Positions 31,911 to 45,626 are shown, numbered from the stretch's first letter. The stretch is DNA of 64,000 nucleotides from Glycine soja (GCF_004193775.1 NC_041003.1:21700790-21764789); one strand, 5' to 3'. The notes: generated by a model from the sequence alone, not told the origin. Program-made: numbers and translations.

Positions 31911-33485
31911 TTTGAACTCACTCTGTTAAATGATCCGGAGGAACTCGTTGGCTTCTTCCACAGACACTTTCTTTCTGTCAAAGTCTCCTTCTTTCTAAGC
32001 GAATCTCCCGGTCGGAACATCCTCATCCAAAATGGGACTCGCTTCGTTGGTCTCTTCCGTGACCACCTTCTCTTTTCCTTTGGCATCCGTGGGTCGCACC
32101 GACGGTTCAGGTGCCACGAAGACACAATCGCTACAGGTCACACCACTTAGGCCAATAATGTTGGTAACTTTGGCAAAAGGTAAATCAGTGTCGGTGGCCT
32201 CCTCTTTCGTTTCGCTTGGCTTCTGAGGGGAGTATCTCCACGAGACCGCCTTGTTGCTTCTATAAGGGAATGGAACAGGTTTGCTACCCGAAACCGAGTG
32301 AGGCCCTCGGGGTTTTTGGGAGGCCACATCCCTGGTGAAGTGTATCACCAAAGGCTTGGGTCTAGCGGGGCTTTCTTTGTCTGCCGACTACATCTACACG
32401 TGTTTTTCTCCCTTGTTCCCTTTACTGATCTCAAATCGGCCTTGGACCATCATTTGCTGTAATAGCTCCTCTGCCGTTGAACATGTCTTCATGTCATGTA
32501 ATGCACCCGGATGCATCAAACAAGAGTCCCCTTTGTGCTCGTCAAAGGAAACGATGCTCGCCTCTTGTAATGCTTCAAAGATAAACCTTCTTGAGGTTAC
32601 CACGTCCTTCATTTGCTTAGGTCTTTGCAACCCGCTCGCCTCTACTACATTTACCGCCGGTCCCCTATGATTAGCGAGCGAATTTGTCTTCACATTTGAA
32701 CCATCTTCTTGGAATGTTAGTCATCCCGCGTCAATCAAGCTTTGGACTTTATACTTGAGGGCCATGCACTGCTCGATCGAATGCCCCAGAGTACCTCCGT
32801 GATATGCATAGGTCGCGTCGGGGTTGTACCACCTCGGGAAAGGAGACTAGTAGATTCTTTCGGGGATCACCACTGCCAATTGGTTGGCGATTAAGGATGG
32901 CAAAAAATCCCTATATAACATCGGAATCAGGGTGAACTCCAGAAGCTTCTTCACTGGAGGGTTCCTCTCCAAATTGGAACTTGTGCCAGGATTGAAATTG
33001 CCGGCAGGATGAGGCCTTGCAGGAGTCGGGGCTTGAACGGGGGCTCTTTATGGTGGGGCAGATGTCCTTTGCTGGACAGGTGTCGAGTTGGAGAATTTTT
33101 CGGCCCGGGCCGAAAAGCTCGGATGGTGCTAGACATACTAATGAGTATTGTGAGGGGTTGATTGGGGTGTTGGCCAAGCAAGAGCCGAGGTTACGGCGTG
33201 AGCATCCCCTTCTTTCCTCTTTGCCCCAGTCGGCCCGGATCTTCTGTTGCTTGTGCTGGCAGGGGCGACATAGTCGAACTTCCCCCATTTTAGGCCTACC
33301 TCAATCCTCTCACCCTCGAATACTAGATCCACAATGCTAGAGGGCATGTAGCCTACTAACTTCTCATAGTAGAACACTGGAGTGTGTCCACTATCATGGT
33401 GATCATCTCCCTTTCCATCATGGGAGGTGCTACCTGAGCCGCTAAATCCTTCCATCTCTGGGCGTACTTTTTGAAAGATTCGTGC
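31907..33485 (-). pseudogene. Gag of Ogre/Tat-like element 2, 5'-truncated
   Basis: Minus-strand frames 33138-33455 (YYEKLVGYMPSSIVDLVFEG, then ERIEVGLKWGKFDYVAPAST) and 32394-32693 (SRRFIFEALQEASIVSFDEH, then LLQQMMVQGRFEISKG) correspond to the C-terminal half of Tat-type Gag and its linker to protease. The N-terminal half is cut off at 33485, where similarity with element 1 (about 4345-4370) ends. There are several frame changes, for example near 32700-32900. Confidence 0.75.
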
Positions 33486-35027
33486 TATTTTTTGTTCTTT
33501 TGTTCCTATTCCTTTTAATATTTCTTATGCATAAAAAAATTATAATTCCTAAATTTTTCCAACAAAACTCTATGAATAATCTTTTGAGTGATAATGATTC
33601 TAACAACCACAACCAACACTATTTATTAAGGCCTAAATTCATGCACATCAAAATGGACTCAACAAAAGAACTATGTGAGAAGTTGTTGCATTGTTTCGCA
33701 TAGCAAAAAAGGGAATGACATATAAAGGAAATACACATCAAACACATTCTCGATGTGATATGTCAAACGTATTGTATGGGTTGGTCTCCACCCTGAAGCA
33801 CCACATAGTCATCAAAAAACTGACGATGACACTAAAGACAACTAAGAGAATAAGAGCCATGTTGTGAATACACACTTCAAAGGGCGACATTTGTTCAATT
33901 GTCTCTCTATGAAATGGTAGATCTTGAATTTGGAGTTGTAGTGATAGATCTGGAGTTGTGATGGTAGTTTTGAAGGGCTCACATGAAACCCTTATTGTTA
34001 TTAATACTTATTATCAACATGAATTGGGCTCCTTGAAGGCTCGCGATAGAGCTTGTCGTGCCTAAATGTTGTGCAACGTGACTAACGACAACGTCAATTT
34101 CTATGTCCAAGGAACCTCTTATGCAAATTGTGTTTTGTACTGATAATCCATTAAACAAAAGTGAAGATGAGAACTCCTCCTAAAGAATTTAATGTTTAGT
34201 TTGATATGGAAGTAATATATTGTGGTTAATTGCAATACTTGTGATAATTGTCCTCAATCTAGTCATCTAGGGGTGAGGAATTTTGAATTTGATTTTGGTG
34301 CCTAATATGTTGAGCTTCTTGTTATTATGCATACTTGATATGTTCTTGTTTCATCTTTCTCTATCCATTTCTAAGCTTTGATATTCGTCCTAGAAAACTG
34401 TGATGGTTTGGGATCGTGTGAGAGGAGAGTTGTATTCTTGATGTTTCATCTTTGGTTTTGGTTTTAGAAAATGAGAAATTTGTTAATTATGCCTAGACAA
34501 ACAATTTCTGGCAATTTTTAGTTGTAAAAAATGAATCATAATAATAAAAATAAATTCCATGTCATGATTTAACAATGAAATAGACAGTAAGACAAGAATA
34601 ACTAAAACATTGAAAGGAAAAAAAATTGAAAATGTTGACCGGTCATTAAAAAGTTTAAGGAAAATGCTAATCAATGCTCCAAGGGATTAAGAATTAAAAG
34701 TGGAAAGATTTTTATTGGCAGATGTAAACTTGTGTTACCTATGACTTTTTTTTGTGTTCTCCTATAATTTCTACAGTAAATATTTCTTTCTTTTAATTCC
34801 TTAACCAATGCCTTAGGGACAGTGATTAGCAAGACTCAAACTATAAATGTTAAAAAGTTTAAGAACGAAAAACATAATTTATCCTTTGTTGTATTGTGGG
34901 AATTAATTTTGAATGTGTGTTAGTTTGGAAATTTTTTTACAACAAGGATTTTATTTTTTATTTTTTTATGGTATTTTATTTATTGTTATAAAAAAAATAT
35001 TTGACAAACAATAAAAAATAAGAGAAA
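33486..35027. other. AT-rich sequence between two elements, no gene seen
   Basis: Only short frames without recognisable motifs are present. It separates the cut end of Ogre/Tat-like element 2 from the LTR of a decayed copia element. It may be true host intergenic DNA, or too decayed to name. Confidence 0.5.
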
Positions 35028-35254
35028 TGTTAAATAAAATATAACTTGAAGCAGAAAAGTAGAGACAAAAGTAAAGAAGAAGAAAATACAAGAGTTTAAA
35101 GAGAATGAGAATTTTGTATAATCTTTCTAATAGTAATAACCTATTTATAGGTACAAAAGATAATTGAGAAAGTTACAAAAGATAAATATAAATAAGGAAA
35201 TATTATAAAAGATAATGAAAGATATGGACAACCACAAATAGATTATTCATAACA
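35028..35254 (-). repeat. 3' LTR of copia element G (227 bp)
   Basis: On the minus strand it starts TGTTATGAATAATC after the purine tract and ends ATTTAACA. A TATA-like CCTATAAATAGG-type sequence (about 35144-35153) lies inside. The left edge is chosen from the TGTT on the plus strand and is not confirmed by a duplication. Confidence 0.6.
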
Positions 35255-35265
35255 CTCCCCTTTGG
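35255..35265 (-). promoter_or_regulatory. Polypurine tract of copia element G
   Basis: CCAAAGGGGAG on the minus strand, directly before the LTR start TGTTATG. Confidence 0.7.
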
Positions 35266-35313
35266 ATTCCATTATCTAAGAATGTGTCTCACTAAATTCT
35301 TACAAGGAAAAAC

Positions 35314-36646
35314 TATAAGTGTCATATTTTAGTTATTTTTGGGATTAAAATGTTAGCACTTATCTTTCGATTGTAATAGTTTTCTTATAAGCTACCCTTA
35401 AATCTAGTTATTTTGTATATATTGAACATTTACTAATGTTTTTGTTTAAATATGAAAGATTCATCCATGATTTGTAGGTTTTGATGGTTGTTTGTTAGAT
35501 CCAGAAACAAAGTCAAAAGGAAGGGCAAATGGTCATTTTTTCAAGATTTTAGACATTCATTCGCCCAAGCTAGTAATCAGCTCACCTAGGCTAATAAGAT
35601 TTCTTTGGCCATAAGTAGCACACTCACCCGGATGAGCTACGGCTCGCCTAGGCGAATTGGTGCCTTTAGCACTAAGTCACAAATTCGCCTGGGCGAGCTA
35701 CAGCTTGCCAAGGCAAATTTCTCTGGACCCCTTAGCTTTTTTCTATAAATAGGCATGTCTTTGAAGTTGAAAAGGACATCCAAAAATAGAGAGAAAATGT
35801 GAGAAGCTGAGGAAGTAAAGAAGAAAGTGGAAAGTGGAGCCCAGACACTGCAGAGTTGTGACCGTGGATCGCATCCTTTATCATTTCTCTTGTTAGTCTT
35901 GTGCTCTATGTTTTTCTTAAGGATTAAATGTAATCTTTGTACCCTTATGTATCCCTTTTGATATTATATATGTATAAATCTTTTCTACTCATTCTTGGTG
36001 ATTTCATTCTACTCGTAATGCTTGATTCTATTTGATCACTAATTTCATAAAATTGGATTTTAAGTTTGATTGGGAAGAACTCTTAGCATTTGAATTGGAT
36101 GAAGTTACTCTTTATGTTACGTTGTTAGGAATAGAGCATAACATTTTAATTGCAAAAAACACGAGATTATGATTGAATTTTTGGGTATTTACTTCTTATA
36201 CGAGGGATCAATATTTAGTAAATATTCTTAGGTCCCAAGTGCGAGGGATTGACTTAGGGTAACTTAATGTGTGCATCAGTAATGTTAGAAAATGATTCAT
36301 ATATGTTAATCTTATTAGGATACTGAGGGTATGAATGATGAAATCCAATCCTACCTTTTCATGAATTAATTAACTTCGTTTTTATTGTTTTTGTACTTTA
36401 CGTATTTCTAACGTACTGAATTACATTGTTTTCGTTATTTTCGTCATTAAAATTCCATTATTTCATTACTTTAAATTACATTAGTTAAACAAACCCATGA
36501 TATTCCGACTAAAACTTGTACATAACTATTGAACTGATAACCTTTATCCGAATGAATTAAGTAAACTCAAGTCCTTGTGGAGATGATCTCTTTTTACTAA
36601 TCTATAACCTGCGACGACCATTGGTACGATTGCCAAAAGTCTAACA
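35314..36646 (+). mobile_element. Solo LTR J (1333 bp) in copia element G
   Basis: The exact duplication AAAAC flanks it (35309-35313 and 36647-36651). It starts TATAAG (TG decayed to TA) and ends GTCTAACA. It has no coding capacity. At 35565-35725 it carries several palindromic CGCCTAGGCGA-like words. The end portion (CCTTGTGGAGATGATCTC and GCGACGACC) is of the kind seen at LTR ends of several plant families. It resembles solo LTR E in general plan. Confidence 0.85.
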
Positions 36647-36807
36647 AAAACCTTATGGGATAAAAACATAGTGAAGGGAAAGAGTACATCCTTCTTTAAT
36701 ATGTAATCAACTACCTCATTAAAAGTCTTGTCAGGAAAACCTAATAGGAGAAAATCATGGTGAAGGAAAAAAGAGTGCATAACATATTTATTTTTCTTCC
36801 TAATGCA

Positions 36808-37985
36808 TGTAAGTGCATATGTTGTATGAAGATTTTGATGATGCCAAAAGATTAAAGCTATTCAACATTGATTCAAGTCAAGATCAAGAAATCAAGAGAA
36901 ACGATTTACAATAGTCCTTTATATGTTAAAAGAATCTCTTAAAAAGGTTGCAAAGGTTTGGCCTTAAAAGACTTAAATTTTCAAAACTCTTATAAATATT
37001 TTTAGTGGTTTTACATCTTTGAAAAAAATATATTTATCTCTGGTAATCGATTACAGCCTACCAGAGGTTGTAATCGATTACCAAAAGCAAAAATGTTTAT
37101 GAAAACTTTTAGAAAGTTTGAATTTGAATTTTAAAAGTTGTAATCGATTACTAGAAGCAAAAATGTTTTTGAAAAGCTTTTAGAAAGTTTGAATTTGAAT
37201 TTTTAAAAGCTGTAATTGATTACCACTAATGTATAATCGATTACCAGTCATGGAAGGTTTTGAAATTCAAACTGAAAAGACATGACTCCTCAAAAGTAAC
37301 TGTGTAATTGATTACCACAGATCTATAATCGATTACCAGTAAGGAAATTTCAAAAATAACTCTGAAAAGTCACATCTCTTCATAAGTTTTTGAAAGGCCA
37401 CCAAAGGCCTATAAATATGTGACTTGTGTTCGAAATTCTTTAGAGTTTTTCATAGCATTCATTGTCCTATTCTCTCACAAGAAAAACTTTGGCCAAACAC
37501 TTGCAAAATCATTAAGGATTCTTATAAGTTCTTCAAGTTGTATCATTCTTCTCTTAAAGAGAGAAAAATATCTTCTATACTTTAAAAGCAATTTGTTGTT
37601 GTAATCAAGAGGCAGTGGGTCTCTTGATTTGTAAGTTTTCTTAACACAAGGGAAGCGTATCCCTGGGTGGTTCAGAAATTGTAAAGGAATTTACAAGTAT
37701 AGTGGAAATCTCAAGTGGATTGCTTGAGGACTGGACGTAGGCACAGGGCATGGCCGAACCAGTATAAAACTGAGTTTGCAATTCTCTCTTCCCTAAACTC
37801 TTTTACTTTATTGCAGTTTAATTTTACTTTGCATATTTAAATAAGCATCAAGTAAATTATTCATTACTTCTTCTGCATATTAAGTTTGTATATTTCTTTT
37901 AAAGAGAGAATTAAAATTTTGTTAGGAGAAATTTTTTAAACTTAATTCACCCCCCTCTTAAGTTATTGAGGCCACTTGTTTAACA
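36808..37985 (+). mobile_element. Solo Sirevirus-like LTR K (1178 bp)
   Basis: The exact duplication ATGCA flanks it (36803-36807 and 37986-37990). It starts TGTAAG and ends GTTTAACA. It shares with the LTR of F the GATTTTGATGATG start region, the palindromes (core starts 37044, 37071, 37141, 37213/37234 and 37305/37326), the TATA box at 37410, hairpins at 37603-37629 (9 bp perfect stem AATCAAGAG) and 37679-37696, and the final GAGGCCACTTG. It is a diverged member of that family. Confidence 0.9.
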
Positions 37986-37990
37986 ATGCA

Positions 37991-39100
37991 AACAATCATC
38001 TTTTAAGACATAAAATCTTCTAGTTGCTTAAAAGTCTTCTTAGTCATGACTTTGTAAAGAAATCTTCTAGATTCTCACACAACGAACTTGTTGAATATTT
38101 ATTTCTTTTAGAGATCATCGATGAAAAAGAACTTTGGTAAAATATGTTTTTTTTTCTATCTCATTTAATGTATCCTTCTTTCAACCACAATACATGTAGC
38201 ATTGTCTTCATATATGATCATCGATATGCTTTTTCCTCATGTTAAGCTGAAATTTCTACATGATTAGCTGATGTGCCTATTTTGGCTTATTTCACATATT
38301 GTCATGAAATTGTTGTATCACCTCATGTAATATCATTTTATGAGGATCTAATATATAACCTCTAAAATAATGAAGTAAATATTTAAATTTCTTCATATTG
38401 GTGAAGAATTAGATTTTGCTAATGAATTAGCGGGAAATGATATATCAAATCGTTTACGCATAGTAAGATACATTAGTGTTTCAATAACACTAAGGCATGG
38501 TACTTAAGGACCAAGTACTTCTTAATCCTTTTCTTAAGATCTAGAAGGATCTTATTTAACATATAGAGACTTTCGATCATTGGAATGTACAACGAATGTG
38601 ATTTTCCATATAAAACCTTTTAAGCACCTATGTTGTATAAGCTTCGTGGTGCATACAAAATTTATTCTTTAAATATTCAATTTCTCAAATAGAACTTTGT
38701 GTTTCCTAGGTCCCTTCATCTCAAACTATTTCTTTAATCAATCTATAACTTTTGGAAGCTCTTCAAGATTGAGTTTCAATAATATTTGTGTCTTCTACAT
38801 AAACAACAATTATGAAAGATCTATTTTCAATTTTTCGTGAAAATAATAATAAGTACACTATGTCGATTATACCACATGCGACTTGATTGCTTTAGTCCAC
38901 AAAGACTATTCTTCTTGAGAATATGCATTATTGGGAAAATTATATCCTTTAGGGAATTTCATGCAAACTTCATTATCAACATCATATAATTGATATAAGT
39001 TGTAACAATATCCATTAGATATAAACTAAACCCTTCATGTGCTACTAGAGTGAAAGTATCAAAGTACTCACATTATGTGACCTTAAAATTAATGTCAAGT
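37991..39100 (-). pseudogene. RNase H and reverse transcriptase remnants of copia element G
   Basis: On the minus strand at about 38815-38780 the translation reads SFIIVVYVEDTNIIET, the copia RT catalytic box with the first Asp of YVDD changed to Glu (codons at 38790-38801). It is followed in a shifted frame by EELPKVID and FEMKGPRK, the conserved next block. Sequence to the left (38000-38700) should be the rest of RT and RNase H, but only scattered residues can be matched. Stops and frame shifts are frequent. Confidence 0.7.
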
Positions 39101-39129
39101 CATGTTTTTTATCTCTCAATTTCAAATTT

Positions 39130-39400
39130 CTCATTTTTTTTGTACAAAAATCTTTTTGAATCCAACTGATTTAACATCTTCAAGTGTAGAACCAATGAAT
39201 CAAAAACTATAATAGATTTTACATCTTAAAGTATATGAATTGCAAGTTCAAAAACCTATTAGTTTTACGTTTTCAAGTACATGAACTACATGTGCAAAAA
39301 TCTAACTAGTCTTCATTTTCAGGTGAAAGGACTACATGTCAAAAAACATAATTGTGTTTTACATCTTCAGGTGTATAGACTACAAGTCCAAAAATCATTC
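39130..39400. repeat. Degenerate tandem repeat of about 50 bp in the decayed copia
   Basis: Words like TTTTACATCTTCAGGTG, ACTACA(A/T)GT and CAAAAA recur about five times with a spacing of roughly 50 bp (for example near 39175, 39220, 39275, 39320 and 39360). One unit reads GLVVYTPEDVK on the minus strand, so it began as coding sequence between integrase and RT. Confidence 0.6.
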
Positions 39401-40329
39401 ACTTTGGGAAGCTAGTCTAATTTTTCCACAATTAAGTCTTTCTATTTTGACCAATCATTTTTTTTGTCTACAATCCTTTATAGACTTACTCTTGATATTC
39501 ATTATCATTATCATTTATTACATTTAGCATTGTATTATATGCAAATACATTGTCAACATTGACTTTATTTCGGTTACATCATATTTCATTCATAACATAA
39601 TATAAAATGTCTTTATTTTCACTAATTTCAGGTACTTGAGTTCTTCTAAAACTAAAATATATAATTGTCAGAGAAATCTTCCAACATTCTCAAAACCTCA
39701 ATTTGGTCATCTTACTTTTTAGCTCATTTCTTAATTGAAGATTTTTATCTTTAGAATCAACACATCTAGCATGCTTCATGCGTGTTTGAGACCTATGTTG
39801 CAATATTGTCCAACAAGGACATCAAATTTTATTGAAGCATCAACATTTGATACATATGGTTTAGATACTTCTTTTGACTAAACTTAGTAAATGAGTTATC
39901 TTTTGAACTTCGAGTTCAAATTATTTTGTACAAGGATTAAAATAATGATAATTCATTTCAATTAATCTCATTTTTCCAACTATTTACTATCTCTCCCTCA
40001 TGTTGGGAAAACTAATTCAAAATAACATTCGACAAATTGAGTCATAAATTTATCTATGGCTCATGATTCAACATACAGGGATACACACCCAACATATTTC
40101 CAATCTCCTTTGAGGACTCATCATGCAAGATTGCATGTCCCAAAGAAAACATTAAAAGTTTTTATCTATGAATATATGAACATGTTATACATGATGTTCA
40201 ACATAAATTTCAATAGTCATCCAATATCCATTAAAAGCATAAGATGTAACGTCTCCACCATTATCAAGACCGATTCTCTTAATTGAATAATTTGAAAATG
40301 AGTTCTAACTCAGATTAATTGAGTCAACA

Positions 40330-40560
40330 ATATCACAAACGTCTAGTTGCGAGTTGACAACAAGAAAGTAATGTGACCATCTAGTTGTTGCATCAATTAA
40401 AATTATGAAATATCTAAATAATTCACATGGTGGGTGTATTGGTCCACAAATATCATCCTATATTCGTTCTGAAAATTAAATGGATTCATTCTCATTTTTC
40501 TTGGTGATGATTGTCTAATTATCAACTTCCTTTGGAAACATATAGTACATGAGAAATCAT
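40330..40560 (-). pseudogene. Integrase remnant of copia element G
   Basis: On the minus strand the segment at about 40455-40340 reads DICGPIHPPCELFRYFIILI and then DATTRWSHYF, the copia integrase core with its first two catalytic-region blocks. Upstream, in shifted frames, come CTICFQRKLIIRQSS and MRMNPFNFQNEYR. At least two frame changes and one stop occur over 230 bp. It is the best evidence that the AT-rich stretch to the left is an old copia element. Confidence 0.8.
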
Positions 40561-40599
40561 TGGACTAAAGAATCTTTTGGCTCTTTAATGGGTCTCCAC

Positions 40600-43500
40600 A
40601 TGAAATTTTAATTTTTTTTGCATCATATCAGAACGGGATGACCCAATTGATCATGTCAACCAAAAAACTCATTTTTGTTTCTTAAACTTCTACTTTACAA
40701 CCGTATTTTTCAATTGTACCAATAAATGTGTTGTACAAATTTAACATTGGCTTCTCACCTTGTGTGAGTTATTATACTATTAACGAGACATACAAAATAT
40801 ATATCAAACTATTTCTTAAATTGTTTTTCTTGATATTGTTCGCCATAAAAGGCACACCACATACAATGTATATATGCTTATAAACCAATAACATCATTCA
40901 AGGAAAAACATTGTGACCTTAATACATGTAAAAGCTATTATAATTAGCCTACATGAAATCAATCATGTGGAATACATAAATTTAAAGCAATTTCATATTT
41001 CTTTTAATATATAATTGATCATGTTCATGATAAATAAAATGAATAATGATAACTCACTGAATGTACTTAAATATAAAGATGACTATATATATATAAAAGA
41101 AGCTCAAAGTAATTTGAATCTTGATCGTGTCAAAAATACCACATTTCATATATATTAGTCTATAGACTAATTCAATAAAATATTTCATAAATATGTATAT
41201 GAAATCCATGTATACATACATACATGATTGGTTTTCTAAATTTATAAATCTTTTAAGTCAAATTATATGTCTTCAAACAAAAGTATGAATCAAATCATAG
41301 TGTGAAAACAAATGTGATTACAAAATAACTAGCTTTTGAGTCATGTGATGCACGAGGTTAACAGTTTATTTGTGTGTGTATAGGGTGATTTTTATGAAAA
41401 AAAAATTATATAAGCAAGAATCATTCCAAAAAAATGTTTTTTTATTGAATTATTTGTTATGACATAATAAATAAAACATGTATTGATGTTAGAAATAGGT
41501 CCCTCGTCATTATTTAGACTTTTTTTTTAAAATGCTTATAAATTGTTGGAACACATTCATAACTCTTTAATGTTTCATCACATGTCAAAAATTACCTAAT
41601 CAAAGAAAATATAAATAAAATTAATTTAATATAGTGAAGTTGACAATAAATTATTTATCAAATTATATTATAACTATGTTTAATAGTAAGTGAAACAATA
41701 ATTATAATTTAGAAATTAATTTTTTAGAAATTTTAATCATAAAAATATATAATATTTTTATTATTAACATAAAATCATTTAAATTTTGTTGATATATCAT
41801 TATTACCAAAACAATTATTTTTAAAATCATATATTTTTAAAATTAATATAATAATTTTATTTTATTACTATAATATAAGGATTATTTCATTTATAATTAA
41901 ATTCATTTATTTTAATCCAAATTAATTGATTGAAAATTTTTACAACTTCCAATATGATATGTATAATAAAAATTACTAAAATTATGACCTTTATTTTGTC
42001 ATGGAAATAAGCTAAAATAATGTTAATCAGTAAAAATCGGTATTCAAATGTTGTGTATTAAATTTTCATATGAGAAAAATAAGAAATATTAAAAAATTTA
42101 CTACATCTATGTCCATTAGTCTATATGAAATTAGGCTAAAATTTATGGATCAATAAAAATTTTCAAGCACTTTTACATATATAATTTTTTATCAGATTAA
42201 TGTTTTAAATTTTATACAAAATCTTTTTGTAATAACTTTATTTGTACAATTATTTGATTCCAAATAAATATGATTGTCTTATAAAACATTTACAATTGTA
42301 AAATCTAAAGAAATATTTATATACATTTAGTGTTTAATTTTTAATTTAATTAAAATCATATTTCCTAATCATAAATTTTCCACTCTAAAATGTAAAAAAA
42401 TACAAATAGAATTTACTCTTATTACATATATACTAACTATTATAAAGATTACATTTTTACTATATATATGATTACCTAATAAGAATCTCCTAGAACATTA
42501 CAAATTAGTAAAATGATTTATAATTATTTATTTTTAATTCAAAATTCAATCTAAAAATATGATTTATCTTAATAAAAAAATATTAATCAAACGTTTCACA
42601 TTCTAAATTAATTTAATTCTTAAATTAAAGTTTGCAATAATTAGATAAGTTAACGATTATGAAAATATTTGAATATGAATTAAAAAATTAAATGATACAA
42701 TTTAAATTACATTATATAATTAATAATTAAGCATTTTATCGAAATAAATCCTACTAAAAATCCTATTATTAATATCATTAATAACATAAATTTAATTTTA
42801 AAATATTTATTATTGTAAATATAAAATTGATCCTAACTCAAACTTAATTATGAAAATCAAAGTGAATTAAAAAAATTTAATATTAAATTAAATTTGAATA
42901 AATTTATTTTAAAGTTTAAATATTTGAAAGATTAAAATTTTATCATTTCTAATGATAACAATTTTAAAGTTTTATTCTAACGAATTAAAAGAAAATGATT
43001 GTTCCCCTCAATACATTATATTAAATTTGTAAAATATATTTTTGTAATTTTTTATTATATTTTTATGAAAATTAGAAAATGCCATTATTTTTTAAAATAA
43101 ATTATGTATTAGGTTGATGTTTATTATATTTTTACATGAAAAAAATGAGAAATATTATAAATTATGATGCTACGTTTATGTGCATAAATTAGAATATATA
43201 TTTTTTAGAAATTAGAATTTTATTTATCAAATAAATATTTTTTTCAATTTTTTATTACAGTAAATTGAATTTTTATTTATATTTATTTATATTTTCTTAT
43301 TAAAAGTACAAACATCTTTAATATTAAACATTATCAAAACGACAAAAAATAACCAAAATTTAAATATTTTATTGTTCATGAAGCCTTTTTGTATTTTTCA
43401 ATTTAATTTAAAATTTTAATCAGAATAACAAGTATAGCACAAATTATTGAATATTTTGACTCTTGTATAAGATTCGGACCCTTATATAAAAGATTATTTT

Positions 43501-45626
43501 ATAATAACTTTAAATGTGTAATTATCTTATTAAAAATATAAAGGTGTTAAAAGATTAAATTCAAATTTTTGAATATATATTGATGCATATATAGAACTGA
43601 TCCTAATTCAAAATTTTCAAAAATTTCTATTAATTGCAATTAAGTTGAAATTAATTTATCATATAAATAATAATAAACATATAAAGATGTTAAATGATTC
43701 AAATTACAATTTTAAAATATTCATTAATTTTCCATTCATTACTTTAAATACTTTAATGCTACTTGCATTGGAAAATATTAAGAAAATCAAAATATTTTTT
43801 TCTTACCCATATACACAGAAGAATGCATGAAAATATAATGACAAAATCTAAACAAAAAGAATACAATATACAAAATAGATTGAAATCTAAATCATATTAC
43901 TGAACAAAATATAATGTTTACAAATCCATATTGACACACCACATAAAACAAAACATTTTTTTAAAGATAAATCTTATCTAGTAAACCTCATAATTGTCAC
44001 ATAATTAAAGATAATATGAGTCTCCAATCCACCAAAATTTCATTGCATTCCCAAATTTTTTTGTATTGTTTATGACAAGTTGTACCCAAGACATCCTAAG
44101 TATCATTCTTGATGTTCATGCCATCACACAAAATTTGGCATTTATATCATCTTTAGATATTAAATTAATACGCATTTGCATAATGGGAGATATGAAATCA
44201 ACAAAACTTGAAGGAGTGACCTAGAATGAAATGTATACAAATAAAATAAATCATGAAATATATTATTTATAAAAAAAAAAGTTTATACTAGAACATGAAA
44301 CCCTTAATTACTCATTCGAGTACTTTGTCCTCCCTACATTTGGTACAATTTATCCACGCTTGTCATGCTCATAATCTTCTTATAAAGTTATTTTTGCATC
44401 CCTGCCTACAATATTACAAAAATTAAACAATTGCTTAGAAAATTAACAGAAAGGTTAATTATTTGTTCTAAAAAAATAATACCCAAAAATACTTGAGCCA
44501 AATATGAAACCCCTTGAATATCAAACAAAAAGAAAATACCTTAAGAATTGGCTAAACATTGTTGTTCTTTTTCAAAAACATATATTATATAGAATTATAA
44601 GGGAGGCTACATAACTATTATACCAAGCTCCATTCAGCACATACACAGGACCATGTAGAGATGAACATATAGACCAGTTTACTGCATCAATTTGATGAAC
44701 CTAACCAAATCATATCTACCTTCAAAAGAAACCTTACTCTTCAAATATTTTGGATGAGAAATAACATTTTTATGAAAGTCCTCAATAGGGTCTCATTTGT
44801 TTAAATAGAAGAATAAAATAATGTAACATAAACTCAAAATGTAACATAGAAGTTTTCATGCCTATTATTGTTCACACAATTAATACAAATAATGACTATT
44901 AATTTTACAATTAAAATTAGCAATTAAAGTTCACATCATTAAGTCCTAAATTTTTGCAAACTTATAAATATTTATTTATTAAAATATTTTTCATTTAATT
45001 ACTGATTTAGCTTGCATTTATGTGACAAAAGAAAATTTCCAAAAATTCCCTAAACCTACTTCCTGTTATATATATAAAGATCTGAAAGTTATCCATATAA
45101 AACATTTATATCATAAATAACCAATTTTAATTACATTTATAATAATAATGCATAAAATTTATTTAATAAAAATAAATTATTCAAATAATTATTTGATAAA
45201 AATATATATAACATTCACTTCAAGGAATGGAGCAGTAATATAAGTCATATGTTTTTTCATATAAATTTCAGGGTATACAAGAAAAAACTTTAAATATTTC
45301 TTAAGTTGTTATTCCTTGATGTTGTTAATACAAGAGCACATTAAATGCATGAAAATAGATAAATATTCTTTTTAACATACCATTGATAACTTTTTCCACT
45401 AAATATCAATCAACTAGTGATTATGAATATTGCATATTTATACTCACAATATAACACACATAATATATTTTTTATGTATACATACACATAATATATAACA
45501 TATCAATATATTCACCCACAATGGTAACACTAATCAATATAAATATGAGAATAAATATCATAAAAAATTATCACATAGAATTACAAATATCTTTGCTTCC
45601 TATTTTAAAATTATTAATTAATATGT
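40600..45626. other. Very AT-rich region, no gene seen
   Basis: Both strands have only short frames without recognisable motifs. It is visibly more AT-rich than its flanks, especially 41400-45600. It could include the eroded 5' end of copia element G. It is the target into which the young element at 45627 inserted (TATGT duplication). Confidence 0.6.

Larger units (their letters stand above)
28398..33485 (-). mobile_element. Ogre/Tat-like element 2, gag to second RNase H, integrase missing
   Basis: The minus-strand order from the right is gag (33485-31907), protease (31910-31017), RT (30417-29433), RNase H (29430-29160) and a second RNase H (28956-28560). The second RNase H typifies the Tat lineage. 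Integrase should follow but the sequence goes almost directly to the polypurine tract, so about 1 kb or more is deleted. At 33485 gag is cut, and unrelated AT-rich sequence follows. Confidence 0.85.
35028..40600 (-). mobile_element. Very decayed Ty1-copia element G, with two solo LTRs inside
   Basis: On the minus strand I can read integrase (about 40560-40330), RT (about 38900-38700), an end tract with GTTTTTATCCCATAAGG, a purine tract and a short 3' LTR (35254-35028). No frame is open over any useful length. Solo LTRs at 35314-36646 and 36808-37985 lie in its 3' untranslated part. No 5' LTR or primer site is visible further right, so the right edge is open. Confidence 0.7.

Noticed and set aside
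36544..36780. Minus-strand frame of 78 codons between two solo LTRs
   Set aside because: It spans the junction of solo LTR J and the untranslated end of copia G, so it is a chimeric accident.
41000..45600. AT-rich block as an organelle DNA insertion
   Set aside because: No chloroplast or mitochondrial gene fragment or tRNA could be read, and the composition is too low in GC for plant organelle coding DNA.
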